Shown piece after piece: positions 25,194 through 33,685 of a DNA stretch of 33,685 bases. Numbering within the stretch: position 1 is the first letter of the stretch; each line of letters opens with the position of its first letter. A model generated the notes under the pieces. The model had not been told where the DNA came from and made no database searches. It was given only the letters and a program-made list of their open reading frames with translations. The position numbers were made by a program, and so were the translations under genes. Origin of the DNA: Smithella sp. M82 (lineage in GTDB: Bacteria > Desulfobacterota > Syntrophia > Syntrophales > Smithellaceae); contig MAEO01000012.1 of the NCBI GenBank assembly GCA_001683985.1, positions 1-33,685 of the forward strand, in the 5' to 3' direction.

Positions 25194-26176
25194 CTTCCGA
25201 AGACATTATTAATTTGCTTCTTCATATCGGGGATCGAGAATTTGTTGAAGGGAAGAAATGCGACTCCGAGTACAACGACGATCACCATAGATAAAAAGTG
25301 ATAAACAAGGGCAAAAGAAAGAGCTTCGGATTTAGCCAGGCCAAAAAGACTCAAAGCAAGGACACAGGCAAAATGCCAATTGCCGATATAACCCGGACCC
25401 GTGGGAAGAGCTATGCCCGCAATAAGAATGATCATTAAAACAAATGACGCCATTATCGGTAGGCCAAAACCGAAGGACTCAATCAACATATAAATTGCCG
25501 CAACATCCACAAGCCAGATTACAGCCGAAAGAACAATCAAATACAAAAGCAATTTGATATTGGTAATAACCTGAAAGCCATCGATAAAATGATGAATCAA
25601 TTCATCTATTTTATTCGCGAATTTGCCGGGTAGCTTGCTTAAAAATATGTTGATTAACTTTAATGCCGCGTTTCTGCGCAGGATTAGAAAAATAATAAAA
25701 CAAAACATAAACAAGGCGAGCAGAAAAAAAATAATACTTGATTTAATCATCCATGGCGGCAGATCGATAAAGAAAAGTACAATTATGGCAATTGCCAATA
25801 CAGTAAAGCTATCCAGTACCCTTTCTACAAGAATAGTTCCCAGCGCAGAAGACATTTTTATGGAACTTTTTTGGGAAATTAAATAAGGCCTGGCCAGTTC
25901 GCCAATACGGGCCGGAATCGCCGCTATTGCCAGAAAGCCCACCGATGTAATGGAAAAAAGAGAAAATTGATCTATTTTCTTCATCGGCTGTAACATAACG
26001 CCCCAGCGATAAGACCGTAACCACTGCATTATCAGGACAAGGACGGTGAAAAAAATAACATACGTGAACCGGATTTTTTTCAGATCATGAAAAACGTCCT
26101 GAAAATTAATCCCTCTTACGGATAAATAAACCAGGGCGATACTGATCAGTATGCCTAGGATAACTTTTTTATTCAT
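25190..26176 (-). CDS. UPF0104/LPG-synthase-TM-like integral membrane protein
   Basis: The 328-residue protein has about eight membrane helices. The signature RIGELARPYLISQKSSI (about residues 91-107) and LVERVLDSFTVLA are those of the UPF0104/lysylphosphatidylglycerol-synthase transmembrane family, thought to be flippase-like. The catalytic aminoacyl-transfer domain of MprF is absent, so it is not an LPG synthase itself. It could move a lipid-linked intermediate across the inner membrane. Its stop overlaps that of the NtrX-like gene, so termination between the two convergent genes must rely on something other than a simple hairpin. Confidence 0.82.
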   Translation of the reverse strand: MNKKVILGILISIALVYLSVRGINFQDVFHDLKKIRFTYVIFFTVLVLIMQWLRSYRWGVMLQPMKKIDQFSLFSITSVGFLAIAAIPARIGELARPYLISQKSSIKMSSALGTILVERVLDSFTVLAIAIIVLFFIDLPPWMIKSSIIFFLLALFMFCFIIFLILRRNAALKLINIFLSKLPGKFANKIDELIHHFIDGFQVITNIKLLLYLIVLSAVIWLVDVAAIYMLIESFGFGLPIMASFVLMIILIAGIALPTGPGYIGNWHFACVLALSLFGLAKSEALSFALVYHFLSMVIVVVLGVAFLPFNKFSIPDMKKQINNVFGS

Positions 26177-26199
26177 TTAATTACCCGGCTGTCTTATGG

Positions 26200-26607
26200 C
26201 TATTTTTTAGCCAGGTAATCGGCAATTTTGTCATGAAGAAGCTGGGAAGACAGCTTATTGCCGATTAAGCCGACGCGAATTGCTACTGTCGTCAGATTTT
26301 TTGCCTTATAAGTAATGTCGAATTTAACTTTTTCGTCGTTTATCAATGTACTGATTGTTCCCCGGGCAATTTCTTTTTCAGGAATAACTTCGATTCCTTT
26401 CATTTCGGCTATGGTTCTTTCACATGCTTCCCATACTTCATCGAATGAATAACTATAATCTGTTTTCAATTCGCCGTTGATATAATAATAAGTTCCTGCC
26501 GTGCCCGCTCCGGCAGCGACTCCTCCTGTGATTAACGCCGCGCAACCGGAAAAAATAAAAAGAGCGAACAAGGATAAAACCAAGAGCATAAAATTATTTC
26601 TTTTCAT
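26200..26607 (-). CDS. DUF3568-type small lipoprotein
   Basis: The 135-residue protein has a lipoprotein signal (LSLFALFIFSGCAAL, lipid-modified Cys about residue 22) and a glycine/alanine-rich stretch. The remainder, YYYINGELKTDYSYSFDEVWEACERTI, fits the DUF3568 family of unknown function. The frame extends further upstream, but ATG 26607 follows a strong GGAGG site and gives a proper lipoprotein start. It lies 23 bases before the UPF0104 gene, so the two are probably co-transcribed. Confidence 0.82.
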   Translation of the reverse strand: MKRNNFMLLVLSLFALFIFSGCAALITGGVAAGAGTAGTYYYINGELKTDYSYSFDEVWEACERTIAEMKGIEVIPEKEIARGTISTLINDEKVKFDITYKAKNLTTVAIRVGLIGNKLSSQLLHDKIADYLAKK

Positions 26608-26705
26608 GATTCTTCCTCCGGTAAGTTTCGTTAGGATATTTAAAGCACAAGTTATATTGTATTGCAATCGCTATTATGCGATACCATTCCTAAATTAAAG
26701 CGCTA

Positions 26706-26806
26706 TTTTTGTTGGCTGTGTCGTCGGCTTCTTCGACGTATTAGTAATACGTCTCAGAGTTTACCCGGCGCAGGCCGGGCTCCAGCCTAGACGCCTCAAT
26801 ATCATC
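26706..26806 (+). repeat. third copy of modular intergenic repeat, upstream of the DUF3568 gene
   Basis: It shares TTTTTGTTGGC, TCGTCGGCTTC, TTCGACGTATTAGTAATACG with the copies at 17730-17806 (minus) and 19458-19659. It has an eight-base-pair hairpin (GACGTATT 26735-26742 with AATACGTC 26746-26753) and a GC-rich tetraloop hairpin (CCCGGC/GCCGGG, 26764-26779) like the one in the long copy. The final module has drifted. It fills most of the 313-base gap between the DUF3568 gene and dnaJ; nothing else is visible there. Confidence 0.65.
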
Positions 26807-26920
26807 TTTGATCGGGAGTGCATAATAAATAAAAACTTTCATTTCCGGGAATTTTTGCCAGCATGGCGAAAACTTCCTTTAGAAATGGTATAAAAATTTA
26901 AGATAAGAAATGATTAAAAA

Positions 26921-27988
26921 TCAACTGGCTGTATTATTGAGTTTTTCGAACTCTACCAGAAGTTCTTCCTGTTTTTTACTTATTACCGTGGGAATTTGGA
27001 CGAAAATTTCCAGAATTTGATCTCCGCGTCCGTAACCTCTCAGATGAGGTATTCCCTTACCTTTGAGTTTGAAAATTTGCCCGTTCTGCGTGCCTTTGGG
27101 AATTTTTAATTTTTCTTTACCTTGAAGTGTAGGCACTTCGATAGTTGCGCCTAAAGTAGCCTTGACAAAGGAAATAGGAATACGGCAAATAATATCATCG
27201 CCTGATCTTGAAAAAAATTCATGTTCTTCGACGTGTATAAATACATACAAATCTCCGTCAGGTCCGCCGCGTTCTCCGGCTTCTCCTTCCCCCCGCAGAC
27301 GCAAACGCGATCCCGTTTCCACACCGGCAGGAATTTTCAGTTGCACGGTTTTGGAAATTTGTTCTTTACCCCTGCCGTGACAGTTATCACAAGGTTTGGA
27401 AATAACTTTACCGTGTCCATTACAGTGCGGACATGTGGAGCTGATGGTAAAAAATCCGCTTGATTGGATGACCTGACCGCGCCCTTTGCAGGTACGGCAT
27501 GTCTCCGGAGATGAACCTGGAGCAGCTCCTGTGCCGTGGCATTTACGGCATGTTGCCAGTTTTTCCACATCTATGGTGGTGGTATGTCCAAAGGCGGCTT
27601 CCATGAAAGAAATTTTCAGGTCATAGCGTAAATCGGCACCTGCACGGGCGCTGGAACGGGAATGACCGTGCATATTACTATATCCGAAAGCATCTTCGAA
27701 AATATTACTGAAATGGGCAAAAATATCATCAAAACCGCTGAATCCTCTAAAACCGGTACTGTTTAGTCCTTCATGGCCGTAATGGTCATAGATCTCTCTT
27801 TTTTCTCTGTCACTTAGCACTTCATAAGCTTCCGCGGCTTCCTTGAATTTTTCTTCGGCTTTTTTATTTCCCGGGTTTCTGTCCGGATGGCATTGCATTG
27901 CTATTGTGCGATAGCTTTTTTTTATTTCTTCATCCGAAGCATTTCTGTCAACGTTTAGAATTTCGTAATAATCTTTCTTCGTCGTCAT
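26921..27988 (-). CDS. dnaJ: DnaJ-type (class A) J-domain co-chaperone
   Basis: The 355-residue protein has a J domain with the HPD motif ([10 protein letters not shown], about residues 30-39), a Gly/Phe-rich stretch (about 75-105), four CxxCxGxG-type zinc modules (about 140-205) and the two C-terminal client-binding domains. This is the full class A DnaJ layout, slightly shorter than E. coli DnaJ (376). It stimulates DnaK and binds unfolded clients. Neither dnaK nor grpE is in the window, so it may be the main or an additional DnaJ. The start overlaps the stop of the preceding small gene by four bases. Confidence 0.92.
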   Translation of the reverse strand: MTTKKDYYEILNVDRNASDEEIKKSYRTIAMQCHPDRNPGNKKAEEKFKEAAEAYEVLSDREKREIYDHYGHEGLNSTGFRGFSGFDDIFAHFSNIFEDAFGYSNMHGHSRSSARAGADLRYDLKISFMEAAFGHTTTIDVEKLATCRKCHGTGAAPGSSPETCRTCKGRGQVIQSSGFFTISSTCPHCNGHGKVISKPCDNCHGRGKEQISKTVQLKIPAGVETGSRLRLRGEGEAGERGGPDGDLYVFIHVEEHEFFSRSGDDIICRIPISFVKATLGATIEVPTLQGKEKLKIPKGTQNGQIFKLKGKGIPHLRGYGRGDQILEIFVQIPTVISKKQEELLVEFEKLNNTAS

Positions 27989-28383
27989 GCGCTTTTTGAA
28001 TCAACCTCTTGTTGCATTATTTTCTTGAGAGAATTAAGCATTTCTTTATTGCCGGCTTTTTCGAGAGCGTGCCCGGCAAAAGAATATTTTTTAAAACCGA
28101 TGGCTTTCTGTCCGATACCTTCCCAGTCGGCTGGTTTCAGTTCCAGGTTAAGGGCTTTGACGGATTGTTGGAAAAGCATCACATCGCCGCGATTAAATGC
28201 CATATCCTTAATCTTCTGAATGCCTTCTTTATCGTTTGCCTTTTGAAAAAAGTCGAGTGCATCGGATAAAAAGCCTTCATCAAAAAAAGAATTACCGTAA
28301 TCCTTAAGTACATTATCATTAACTTTGTCTATGTATAGTAGTTTTTGTTTTAAACGGTAATCAGGCAGTTTTTTAATGCTCAA
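27985..28383 (-). CDS. small helical-repeat protein coupled to dnaJ
   Basis: I do not recognise this 132-residue protein. It is all helical and resembles two or three TPR- or HEAT-like helix pairs ([37 protein letters not shown]). No signal or membrane segment is present. It begins with TTG at 28383, placed eight bases after AAGGAG, with no better start nearby. Its stop overlaps the dnaJ start (ATGA), so it is translated together with DnaJ and may be a helper or client adaptor of that chaperone (inference). Confidence 0.72.
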   Translation of the reverse strand: MSIKKLPDYRLKQKLLYIDKVNDNVLKDYGNSFFDEGFLSDALDFFQKANDKEGIQKIKDMAFNRGDVMLFQQSVKALNLELKPADWEGIGQKAIGFKKYSFAGHALEKAGNKEMLNSLKKIMQQEVDSKSA

Positions 28384-28474
28384 AATATATCTCCTTAAAG
28401 GGGAAAATCTTTTTGATCGGAGTCAGCTATAATCTAATAATAATTCAGTCCAAGTCAATATATTGAAAGATATA

Positions 28475-29356
28475 TCACTCCACAAGGCGCCTCAGCGCTT
28501 CTTCGTATTTTTTCTTTGTATTTTCTATAATTTCCACGGGCAATTCCGGTGCGGGCAGCTTTTGTTGCCATTTTATAGAGAGAAGATAGTCACGCAGGAA
28601 CTGTTTGTCAAAACTTTTTTGCGGTCGGCCTTCTTCATAATCATCGGCAGGCCAGAAGCGGGAGGAATCGGGAGTCAGCAATTCATCAATTAGAATTAAA
28701 TCTTTGTTTATAAGACCGAATTCCATTTTTGTGTCAGCAATTATAATACCGGCCTTCAGCGCTATTACCGCTGCTCTTTCGTAAATAGCGAGCGAGATTT
28801 TTATAACTCTGTCGGTTAATTCCGCTCCGATAAGATCCTCCATTTCTTGCCTGTTTATGGGTGCATCATGTTCACCTGCCTCCGCTTTAGTAGTAGGTGT
28901 AAAAATAGGTTTGGGTAATTTGGATGATTCTTTTAATCCATCCGGAAGCCTGATACCGGAAACTGTTTTATTATACTGATAATCTTTCCAGCCGGAACCG
29001 CTTAAATAACCCCGGACAATACATTCAACCGGTAGCGGAGCAGCTTTTTTAACCAGCATACTTCTGCCTTCCAGATATTGGCGATAGGGAGCGCATTCTT
29101 CGGGAAATTCGACCGGATTTGTAGAAACAATATGATTAGCGATAATATCTTTCATCTTCTCAAACCAAAAGGCGGACATACGGTTTAGAATTATACCCTT
29201 ACCGGGCACAGGACCGGGCATGATAACATCAAACGCCGAGATGCGATCGGTAGTGACGATAAGCAAATAGTTTTCCACAGAATAAATATCGCGAACTTTT
29301 CCACGGCTGACCAATTTCAGATTTTTAAAATCCGTCGTCTGTATGCTGTTTTTCAC
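28475..29356 (-). CDS. purC: SAICAR synthetase (phosphoribosylaminoimidazole-succinocarboxamide synthase)
   Basis: The enzyme joins aspartate to CAIR in purine synthesis. The roughly 293-residue protein has GKVRDIYSV near the start, [39 protein letters not shown], and DTKMEFG, all family signatures. It is of the longer bacterial/yeast-like type. GTG 29356 has AGAGG about 11 bases upstream; a second GTG at 29368 also opens the frame. No other purine genes lie beside it. Confidence 0.95.
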   Translation of the reverse strand: MKNSIQTTDFKNLKLVSRGKVRDIYSVENYLLIVTTDRISAFDVIMPGPVPGKGIILNRMSAFWFEKMKDIIANHIVSTNPVEFPEECAPYRQYLEGRSMLVKKAAPLPVECIVRGYLSGSGWKDYQYNKTVSGIRLPDGLKESSKLPKPIFTPTTKAEAGEHDAPINRQEMEDLIGAELTDRVIKISLAIYERAAVIALKAGIIIADTKMEFGLINKDLILIDELLTPDSSRFWPADDYEEGRPQKSFDKQFLRDYLLSIKWQQKLPAPELPVEIIENTKKKYEEALRRLVE

Positions 29357-29383
29357 TCGAAAATGCACCTCTAATATATTGAT

Positions 29384-29494
29384 TTAATTATATATGGTAA
29401 AAACTGTACTAATGGTCCCAATGGTAATCATTCCTGCGGTGAAGTCTATAGGAACTTGGCCATTTTCATCCTGCTTTGTGACGGAGACCGTCAT
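29384..29494 (-). CDS. possible 36-codon small ORF before purC
   Basis: Read on the minus strand, ATG 29494 opens a 36-codon frame with a plausible amino-acid mix (TVSVTKQDENGQVPIDF … GMITIGTISTVF). A strong AAGGAG (29514-29519) sits eight bases before a different ATG (29505-29503), whose frame stops after four codons. A frameshift would connect the two. This may be a tiny gene damaged or misread at one point, a leader peptide, or debris. I cannot name a family. Confidence 0.25.
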   Translation of the reverse strand: MTVSVTKQDENGQVPIDFTAGMITIGTISTVFTIYN

Positions 29495-29519
29495 GTGGGT
29501 TTCATAAAATATGCTCCTT

Positions 29520-30149
29520 TTATTGAACGAATGGATTACAGGTCTTTTCATGACCTATAGTAGAAGTTGGCATGCGACCGTAATTGTGTCCGGGCATCAC
29601 TTTAGTGTCATCGGGCAGACAAAACAGTTTTTCTTTTATAGCTTTATACATTGTATTCCAAGATCCACCCGGCAAATCAGTTCTACCTACAGCTTCGACG
29701 AATAAAGTATCTCCGGTAAACACATATCCCGGTGTGTATAAACAGATTCCACCGGGAGAATGTCCCGGAGTGTGGATAACTTTAAGCTCAACATTGCCTA
29801 CGGAAATTATATCGCCGTCTTTAACCATAATATCGGCCGGCGGAGATGCCTTTGCTCCAAACATTCGTAGAATCATGGCCGGCGTGTGAGTCAGCATAAT
29901 GGAGTCGTCTTCGTGAACAATAATTTTGGCGCCGGTCTCTTTTTGCATTTCCGTGTTGCCGCTGATGTGGTCAACATGGCCGTGAGTATTGACTATATAA
30001 TTAATGCGAAGATTATTTTTTTTTGCTTCGGCAATAATTCCTTTAACATCAGCAGCCGGATCAATAACCAGGGCGTCGCCGGTTATCTGGTCGCCGACCA
30101 GATAGGCAAATACTGCCATCGTGCTTACCTGCATTTGTTTTACAAACAT
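29520..30149 (-). CDS. metallo-beta-lactamase-fold hydrolase (glyoxalase II-like)
   Basis: The 209-residue enzyme has the metal site HGHVDH (THGHVDHISG), a second His in HTPGHSPGG, the Asp of FTGDTLF, and a final MPGHNYG. The short length and layout match the small glyoxalase-II-like group, which hydrolyses thioesters such as S-lactoylglutathione. It lacks the extra C-terminal glutathione domain of true GloB, so the substrate is uncertain. AAGGAG eight bases before ATG 30149 supports the start. It lies between the small ORF and rsmB on the same strand. Confidence 0.85.
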   Translation of the reverse strand: MFVKQMQVSTMAVFAYLVGDQITGDALVIDPAADVKGIIAEAKKNNLRINYIVNTHGHVDHISGNTEMQKETGAKIIVHEDDSIMLTHTPAMILRMFGAKASPPADIMVKDGDIISVGNVELKVIHTPGHSPGGICLYTPGYVFTGDTLFVEAVGRTDLPGGSWNTMYKAIKEKLFCLPDDTKVMPGHNYGRMPTSTIGHEKTCNPFVQ

Positions 30150-30235
30150 TATTTTGCTCCTTAAAAAATTGCAGGAGCTAATAACATTTTTTCATTGGAA
30201 ACGTCAACTGAAATTTAACATATAAGATTTCGATA

Positions 30236-31576
30236 TTATTGATATTTAAGCACAGCTCCGAAAAAACCGTCCATCTTATGCCTGTGCGGATAAGTATGAA
30301 AAAGCCCGGGGCCGCAAATTAATTGCCTGTAAATTGGTTCAGTTGGACGACATAAAGAAAAATCAGGATAAAGCTTCAAAAAATCATCAACAATATTTTC
30401 GTTTTCTTCAGACAGGAGTGAGCATGTGCAGTATATTAAGTATCCGCCTTTTTTAACAGCCGTCGATGCGTTTTGCAGAATTATTTTCTGAACGGCGGTA
30501 ATTTTTCGTAAATCTTTTTGAGTAATGCGCCATTTGATTTCCGGATTGCGACGCAATGTTCCCGTGCCGGAGCAGGGAGCGTCTACTAGAACATAATCAA
30601 ATTTTTCTTTTAGAGAATCATGCAGACCAATTTCCAAGTCGCCCGTTTGTGTTTCAATATTTATTCCAAGTCTTGTTGCTTCTGATTTCAGTTCGGCAAT
30701 TTTACCCGGATTGCGATCCATCGCGACGATTCTTCCTTTGTTTTTAAGAATGGCGGCCAGATGTGTCGCCTTGCCTCCGGAACCTGCACAGGCATCCAAT
30801 ATAGTTTCATTTGTGTCTGGTTTGATCAGATACGAAATCAGTTGTGCCGCCTCATCCTGAAGACGCAGAAAACCACTCTTAAAGAAATCGGTTTTTTGAA
30901 GGGGACTGGTGGACGCTTTCAGAATAATGCCATCGGGAGAATATTCGGTTGCCTCCGGTGTGAATCCGGCTACTATAAGTTTTTGCATCAAATCTTTACG
31001 CGATATTTTCAAAGTATTGACACGGGCGGTCAATAAAGGCAGTTCATTATTGGCAGAGCATAAAGAAATCGTTTCTTCAGTGCCGAACATCTTAATCCAT
31101 TTCTTGACCAACCAGAGCGGATGCGAATGAAAGGCGGCTATATATTCGGCTGGTTTTTTTTCGGGAGAAGGAAAGGGCAGATTCTGACCGCGGCGAAGAT
31201 AGTTTCTTAAAACTGCGTTAACCAGAGCGCTTCTATCCGGCTTAAGAACTTTGGCGATTTTAACTGCTTCATTCACAACAGCAAAGTCCGGAAGACGGTC
31301 GCTGAATTTAAGCTGGTAAATACCAAGCCTGAGGACATTTTTAATGACTTCATCCATTTTTTCGAAATTACCGCTATAAAGCTTAGTCAATATCCAGTCC
31401 AGATGAGCGCGGAGACGCAGTACACCATAGACAAGATGAGTAAGCAGTCTTCCATCCGGCGTTCCGGAAAGCGAATTTGAATCCAGACATGAATCAAGCA
31501 AGTCGCCGGCGAAAGAATGACTTTGGCAAACTTGATTTAAAATGTCTATGGCCAGATGGCGAACAGATTTTCTCAT
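30236..31576 (-). CDS. rsmB: 16S rRNA m5C967 methyltransferase RsmB
   Basis: The 446-residue protein has the N-terminal NusB-like RNA-binding domain (about 1-130) and the C-terminal SAM-dependent methyltransferase domain with DACAGSGGKATHLA, VDAPCSGTGTLRRNPEI and the catalytic cysteine in YCTCSLLSEEN. It makes 5-methylcytosine at position 967 of 16S rRNA. Length and motifs match RsmB/Sun. The ATG start overlaps the preceding gene's stop (ATGA), so it is coupled to the acyltransferase gene. Confidence 0.95.
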   Translation of the reverse strand: MRKSVRHLAIDILNQVCQSHSFAGDLLDSCLDSNSLSGTPDGRLLTHLVYGVLRLRAHLDWILTKLYSGNFEKMDEVIKNVLRLGIYQLKFSDRLPDFAVVNEAVKIAKVLKPDRSALVNAVLRNYLRRGQNLPFPSPEKKPAEYIAAFHSHPLWLVKKWIKMFGTEETISLCSANNELPLLTARVNTLKISRKDLMQKLIVAGFTPEATEYSPDGIILKASTSPLQKTDFFKSGFLRLQDEAAQLISYLIKPDTNETILDACAGSGGKATHLAAILKNKGRIVAMDRNPGKIAELKSEATRLGINIETQTGDLEIGLHDSLKEKFDYVLVDAPCSGTGTLRRNPEIKWRITQKDLRKITAVQKIILQNASTAVKKGGYLIYCTCSLLSEENENIVDDFLKLYPDFSLCRPTEPIYRQLICGPGLFHTYPHRHKMDGFFGAVLKYQ

Positions 31577-32175
31577 GATTTAGCACAGATAATCACGGAG
31601 CTTGCTTTTTCGGGATATTTGCCTTTAACTGTCAGGTAAAAATTGCGAATTACTTCCATGTCCTTTTTCAGGTCACCCTTAGGGTATATTAAAGGGCCTG
31701 CTCCGCCGGTTTTCCTTTCGTAATCAATAAAGGCCAGTTGGATGGGAACTTGTGCTTTCAGAGCAATATAATAAAAACCCGATTTCCAGCAGTCCTTTTT
31801 ATGACGGGTGCCTTCGGGAGCCATAGCGAGAACAAATTTTTCACTTTTCTCGAATTGAGATGCCATATACTCGACGAAATGAGTGTGCGATGCTCTGTCA
31901 ACCGGAATGCCTCCCGACCGCCTCATCAAAAGAAAAAAAGGCCAGCGAAACAATTCTTTCTTGGCGACGTAAATGGTGTCAAGTTTCATGGCATATGCCA
32001 GAATAATTCCATAGAATAAATCCCAATCGGATGTATGCGGTGCGACAATGATCACGTATTTATTAATTTTAGGTAACTCGCCGTGTGTTTTCCAACCGAG
32101 TATTTTTAAAAGAACCAGGGAAATGCCACGTAAAAATGATTTTAGAACAGGTGTGTTAAAAATCGTACGATGCAT
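31573..32175 (-). CDS. PlsC-family lysophospholipid acyltransferase-like protein
   Basis: The roughly 200-residue protein has the acyltransferase motifs HTSDWD (HX4D), GGIPVDR and APEGTR, which supply the catalytic histidine and aspartate and the phosphate-binding arginine. It probably transfers an acyl group to a lysophospholipid or related lipid at the membrane. It lacks the extra domains of larger PlsC proteins. The open frame begins with TTG at 32202, but ATG 32175 follows GGAGGG and is the better start. It overlaps rsmB by four bases and follows fmt by about 40 bases, so all three are likely one operon. Confidence 0.8.
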   Translation of the reverse strand: MHRTIFNTPVLKSFLRGISLVLLKILGWKTHGELPKINKYVIIVAPHTSDWDLFYGIILAYAMKLDTIYVAKKELFRWPFFLLMRRSGGIPVDRASHTHFVEYMASQFEKSEKFVLAMAPEGTRHKKDCWKSGFYYIALKAQVPIQLAFIDYERKTGGAGPLIYPKGDLKKDMEVIRNFYLTVKGKYPEKASSVIICAKS

Positions 32176-32214
32176 AAAATCCCGGCCCTCCGATTGATGC
32201 AAATGTTGTTCACT

Positions 32215-33153
32215 TCATTGCAAAACACTTTCCGGCTTTAAATGATAGCCGCGCAGGAAGTCCGAAACCGGCATTCTTTTCTTTCCTGCTAATTGTACAT
32301 CTTTTAAAATAACGTAACCGTCTGCTGCCGCAACAGGTAACCCTGCTGCATTGGCAGTACCGATTGTGCCCGGTAAAAGATTAATTTTTTCGGGTGATGC
32401 CTCGGCTGTAAAAATTTTCAGAGATTGTCCGTCCAGATAAGTATATGCGGTTGGTAGGGGATTTAATCCCCTTATAAGATTTATGATGTCTGAAACATTT
32501 TTATGCCAGTTAATTTTTCCCGTTTCTTTTTTCAGACGTGGTGCGAATGTTACGCCTGAAACATCCTGCGGTTTTCTCTTTATGGTTCCGTCTAAAACTT
32601 GTTCGATGGTTTTTACAAGCATTGTCGCACCCATGTAAGCGAGACGGTCATGCAGTTCGCCGTAAGTTTCTGTGGAGCCGAGTTCCGTTTCCTTCTGCAA
32701 CAAAATATCGCCGGAATCCATTCCTTCATCCATCAGCATGATGGTAATACCGGTTTTTGTTTCTCCGCGGATAATCTGCCAGTTAAGTGGCGCGGCGCCG
32801 CGGTATTTTGGCAGAAGGGAGGGGTGAATATTCAAACATTTCAGTAACGGATAATCGATAATGGTTTTGGGCAGAATCTGGCCGAAAGACACTACCACAA
32901 CCATATCCGGATCAAGTTTTTTGAAAATTTCCAGAAAAGATTGGTCTTTTACTTTTTCCGGCTGAAAAACAGGAAGGCCGAGTTCCAGCGCCAGGTTTTT
33001 AACCGGAGGAGCAGCTTCTTTTAAGCCTCTCCCCTTGGGGCGATCCGGCTGGGTTATTACGCCGACTATCGGATAATTTTGGCCATGTAAAAGACGTAAA
33101 GCCGGAAGCGCAAAATCAGGTGTGCCCATAAAGAGAATTCGGGGCTTGGTCAT
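32215..33153 (-). CDS. fmt: methionyl-tRNA formyltransferase
   Basis: The 312-residue enzyme formylates initiator Met-tRNA, whose gene lies at 8070-8146. Motifs are LFMGTPDFALPAL, LNIHPSLLPKYRGAAPLNW with the catalytic Asn and His, MDEGMDSGDIL with the catalytic Asp, and the C-terminal OB domain. ATG 33153 is supported by AAAGGA; the frame runs 12 codons further but those are not family-like. The deformylase gene (def), often beside fmt, is not in the window. Confidence 0.95.
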   Translation of the reverse strand: MTKPRILFMGTPDFALPALRLLHGQNYPIVGVITQPDRPKGRGLKEAAPPVKNLALELGLPVFQPEKVKDQSFLEIFKKLDPDMVVVVSFGQILPKTIIDYPLLKCLNIHPSLLPKYRGAAPLNWQIIRGETKTGITIMLMDEGMDSGDILLQKETELGSTETYGELHDRLAYMGATMLVKTIEQVLDGTIKRKPQDVSGVTFAPRLKKETGKINWHKNVSDIINLIRGLNPLPTAYTYLDGQSLKIFTAEASPEKINLLPGTIGTANAAGLPVAAADGYVILKDVQLAGKKRMPVSDFLRGYHLKPESVLQ

Positions 33154-33244
33154 GGAAAAATATCCTTTATTTTTTTTATGTACAAACATATATGGAAATT
33201 ATGGAAAAGTGTCAAGAATTACAAAAATTAGAGATTTTATCCCA

Positions 33245-33685
33245 GTGATTAAGCAGACCAGAAAAACTCTCTTAAAATTACTACGGGATTTCCGGCTGTT
33301 TTTAGCGGCGACATTTATTTTTGGATTTTCTCAGAGCATTGTTGATTCTACTTTTAATAATTTTTTGAGTGAAACTTTTTTTATCAACAATCTTCAGCGT
33401 GGTCTTCTGGAGCTTCCCCGTGAATTGCCGGGTCTTTTGACTATCATTGTTTCCGCTATTTCTTACCTTTGCTGATAGCTGTCAGTATGGCACGGGCAAC
33501 ATATATGAAGAAAATTGCTGTCGTGCCCGAAGATATCGCGCAGACATTGACAATGGGCGTAAGTATCGATCATATATTTTCAATCTTCATTGCTGTGTTC
33601 GGTGGTTTCCTCTGAAAATACACATCTAAGTTATTGTTTATATTGTTATTTAAAAACTATCCTCATCAAATCCCCCTCAATCCCC
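33245..33685 (+). pseudogene. decayed MFS transporter
   Basis: From GTG 33245 a frame reads like the first membrane helix of a major-facilitator transporter (FLAATFIFGFSQSIVDSTFNN, then LPRELPGLLTI) and stops at 33473. A different frame from about 33465 continues with MARATYMKKIAVVPEDIAQ and TLTMGVSIDHIFSIFIAVFGG, typical of the last third of MFS proteins, then meets TGA where a Trp codon is expected, before KYTSKLLFILLF. So the middle of the gene appears deleted, the frame is shifted and there is a stop. It may run past the window edge. It is next to fmt but on the opposite strand. Confidence 0.75.

Noticed and set aside
17730..26806. The modular repeats as a CRISPR array
   Set aside because: Copies are far apart, differ in length and orientation, and have no regular spacers or cas genes.

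Overview
The window looks like a chromosomal segment from a Gram-negative, strictly anaerobic bacterium, most likely a deltaproteobacterium (Desulfobacterota) of the Syntrophus/Smithella type. Supporting signs are lipid A/Kdo genes (lpxC, an LpxH-like phosphatase, a KpsF-type isomerase), an NtrY/NtrX-like pair next to a DUF4390 protein, the order yebC-ruvC-ruvA-ruvB, the oxygen-independent queuosine enzyme QueH, and a maturation-type cluster that suggests a metallocofactor enzyme. The taxonomic call is inference from gene content; no marker was compared with a database.

Region by region. 1-920: tRNA-Leu(UAA) with a good sigma70-type promoter, then about 580 bases with no convincing gene. 920-6981 (+): a QueG-like 4Fe-4S protein that looks shortened at its N-terminus, then a compact run of six genes: a ThiS/MoaD-like sulfur carrier ending in Gly-Gly, an unrecognised 177-residue protein, a MoxR-type AAA+ ATPase, a von Willebrand A (VWA) protein, a radical SAM/SPASM enzyme and a MoeB/ThiF-like activating enzyme. 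This is the most interesting part. It resembles the accessory set of a tungsten or molybdenum enzyme, but no catalytic subunit is present. 7246-9933 (-): a DUF1796 protein, initiator tRNA-fMet with its promoter and terminator, an agmatinase-family enzyme and an LpxH-like phosphatase. 10176-15430 (+): KpsF/KdsD isomerase, gamma-carbonic-anhydrase-like protein, SH3 exported protein, M48 lipoprotein protease and a CHASE2 adenylate cyclase. 15652-19438 (+): yebC, ruvC, ruvA, ruvB, queH. 19858-25193 (+): lpxC, DUF4390 protein, NtrY-like kinase, NtrX-like regulator. 25190-33153 (-): UPF0104 membrane protein, DUF3568-like lipoprotein, dnaJ with a small upstream partner, purC, a metallo-beta-lactamase-fold hydrolase, rsmB, a PlsC-like acyltransferase and fmt. 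33245 to the end: a decayed MFS transporter.

From 17.7 kb onward the gaps between genes carry at least three copies of a modular repeat (between ruvA and ruvB, after queH, and between the DUF3568 gene and dnaJ). A different inverted-repeat element lies between yebC and ruvC. Most of the remaining genes are core housekeeping functions: DNA repair, tRNA and rRNA modification, envelope synthesis, translation initiation and purine synthesis.
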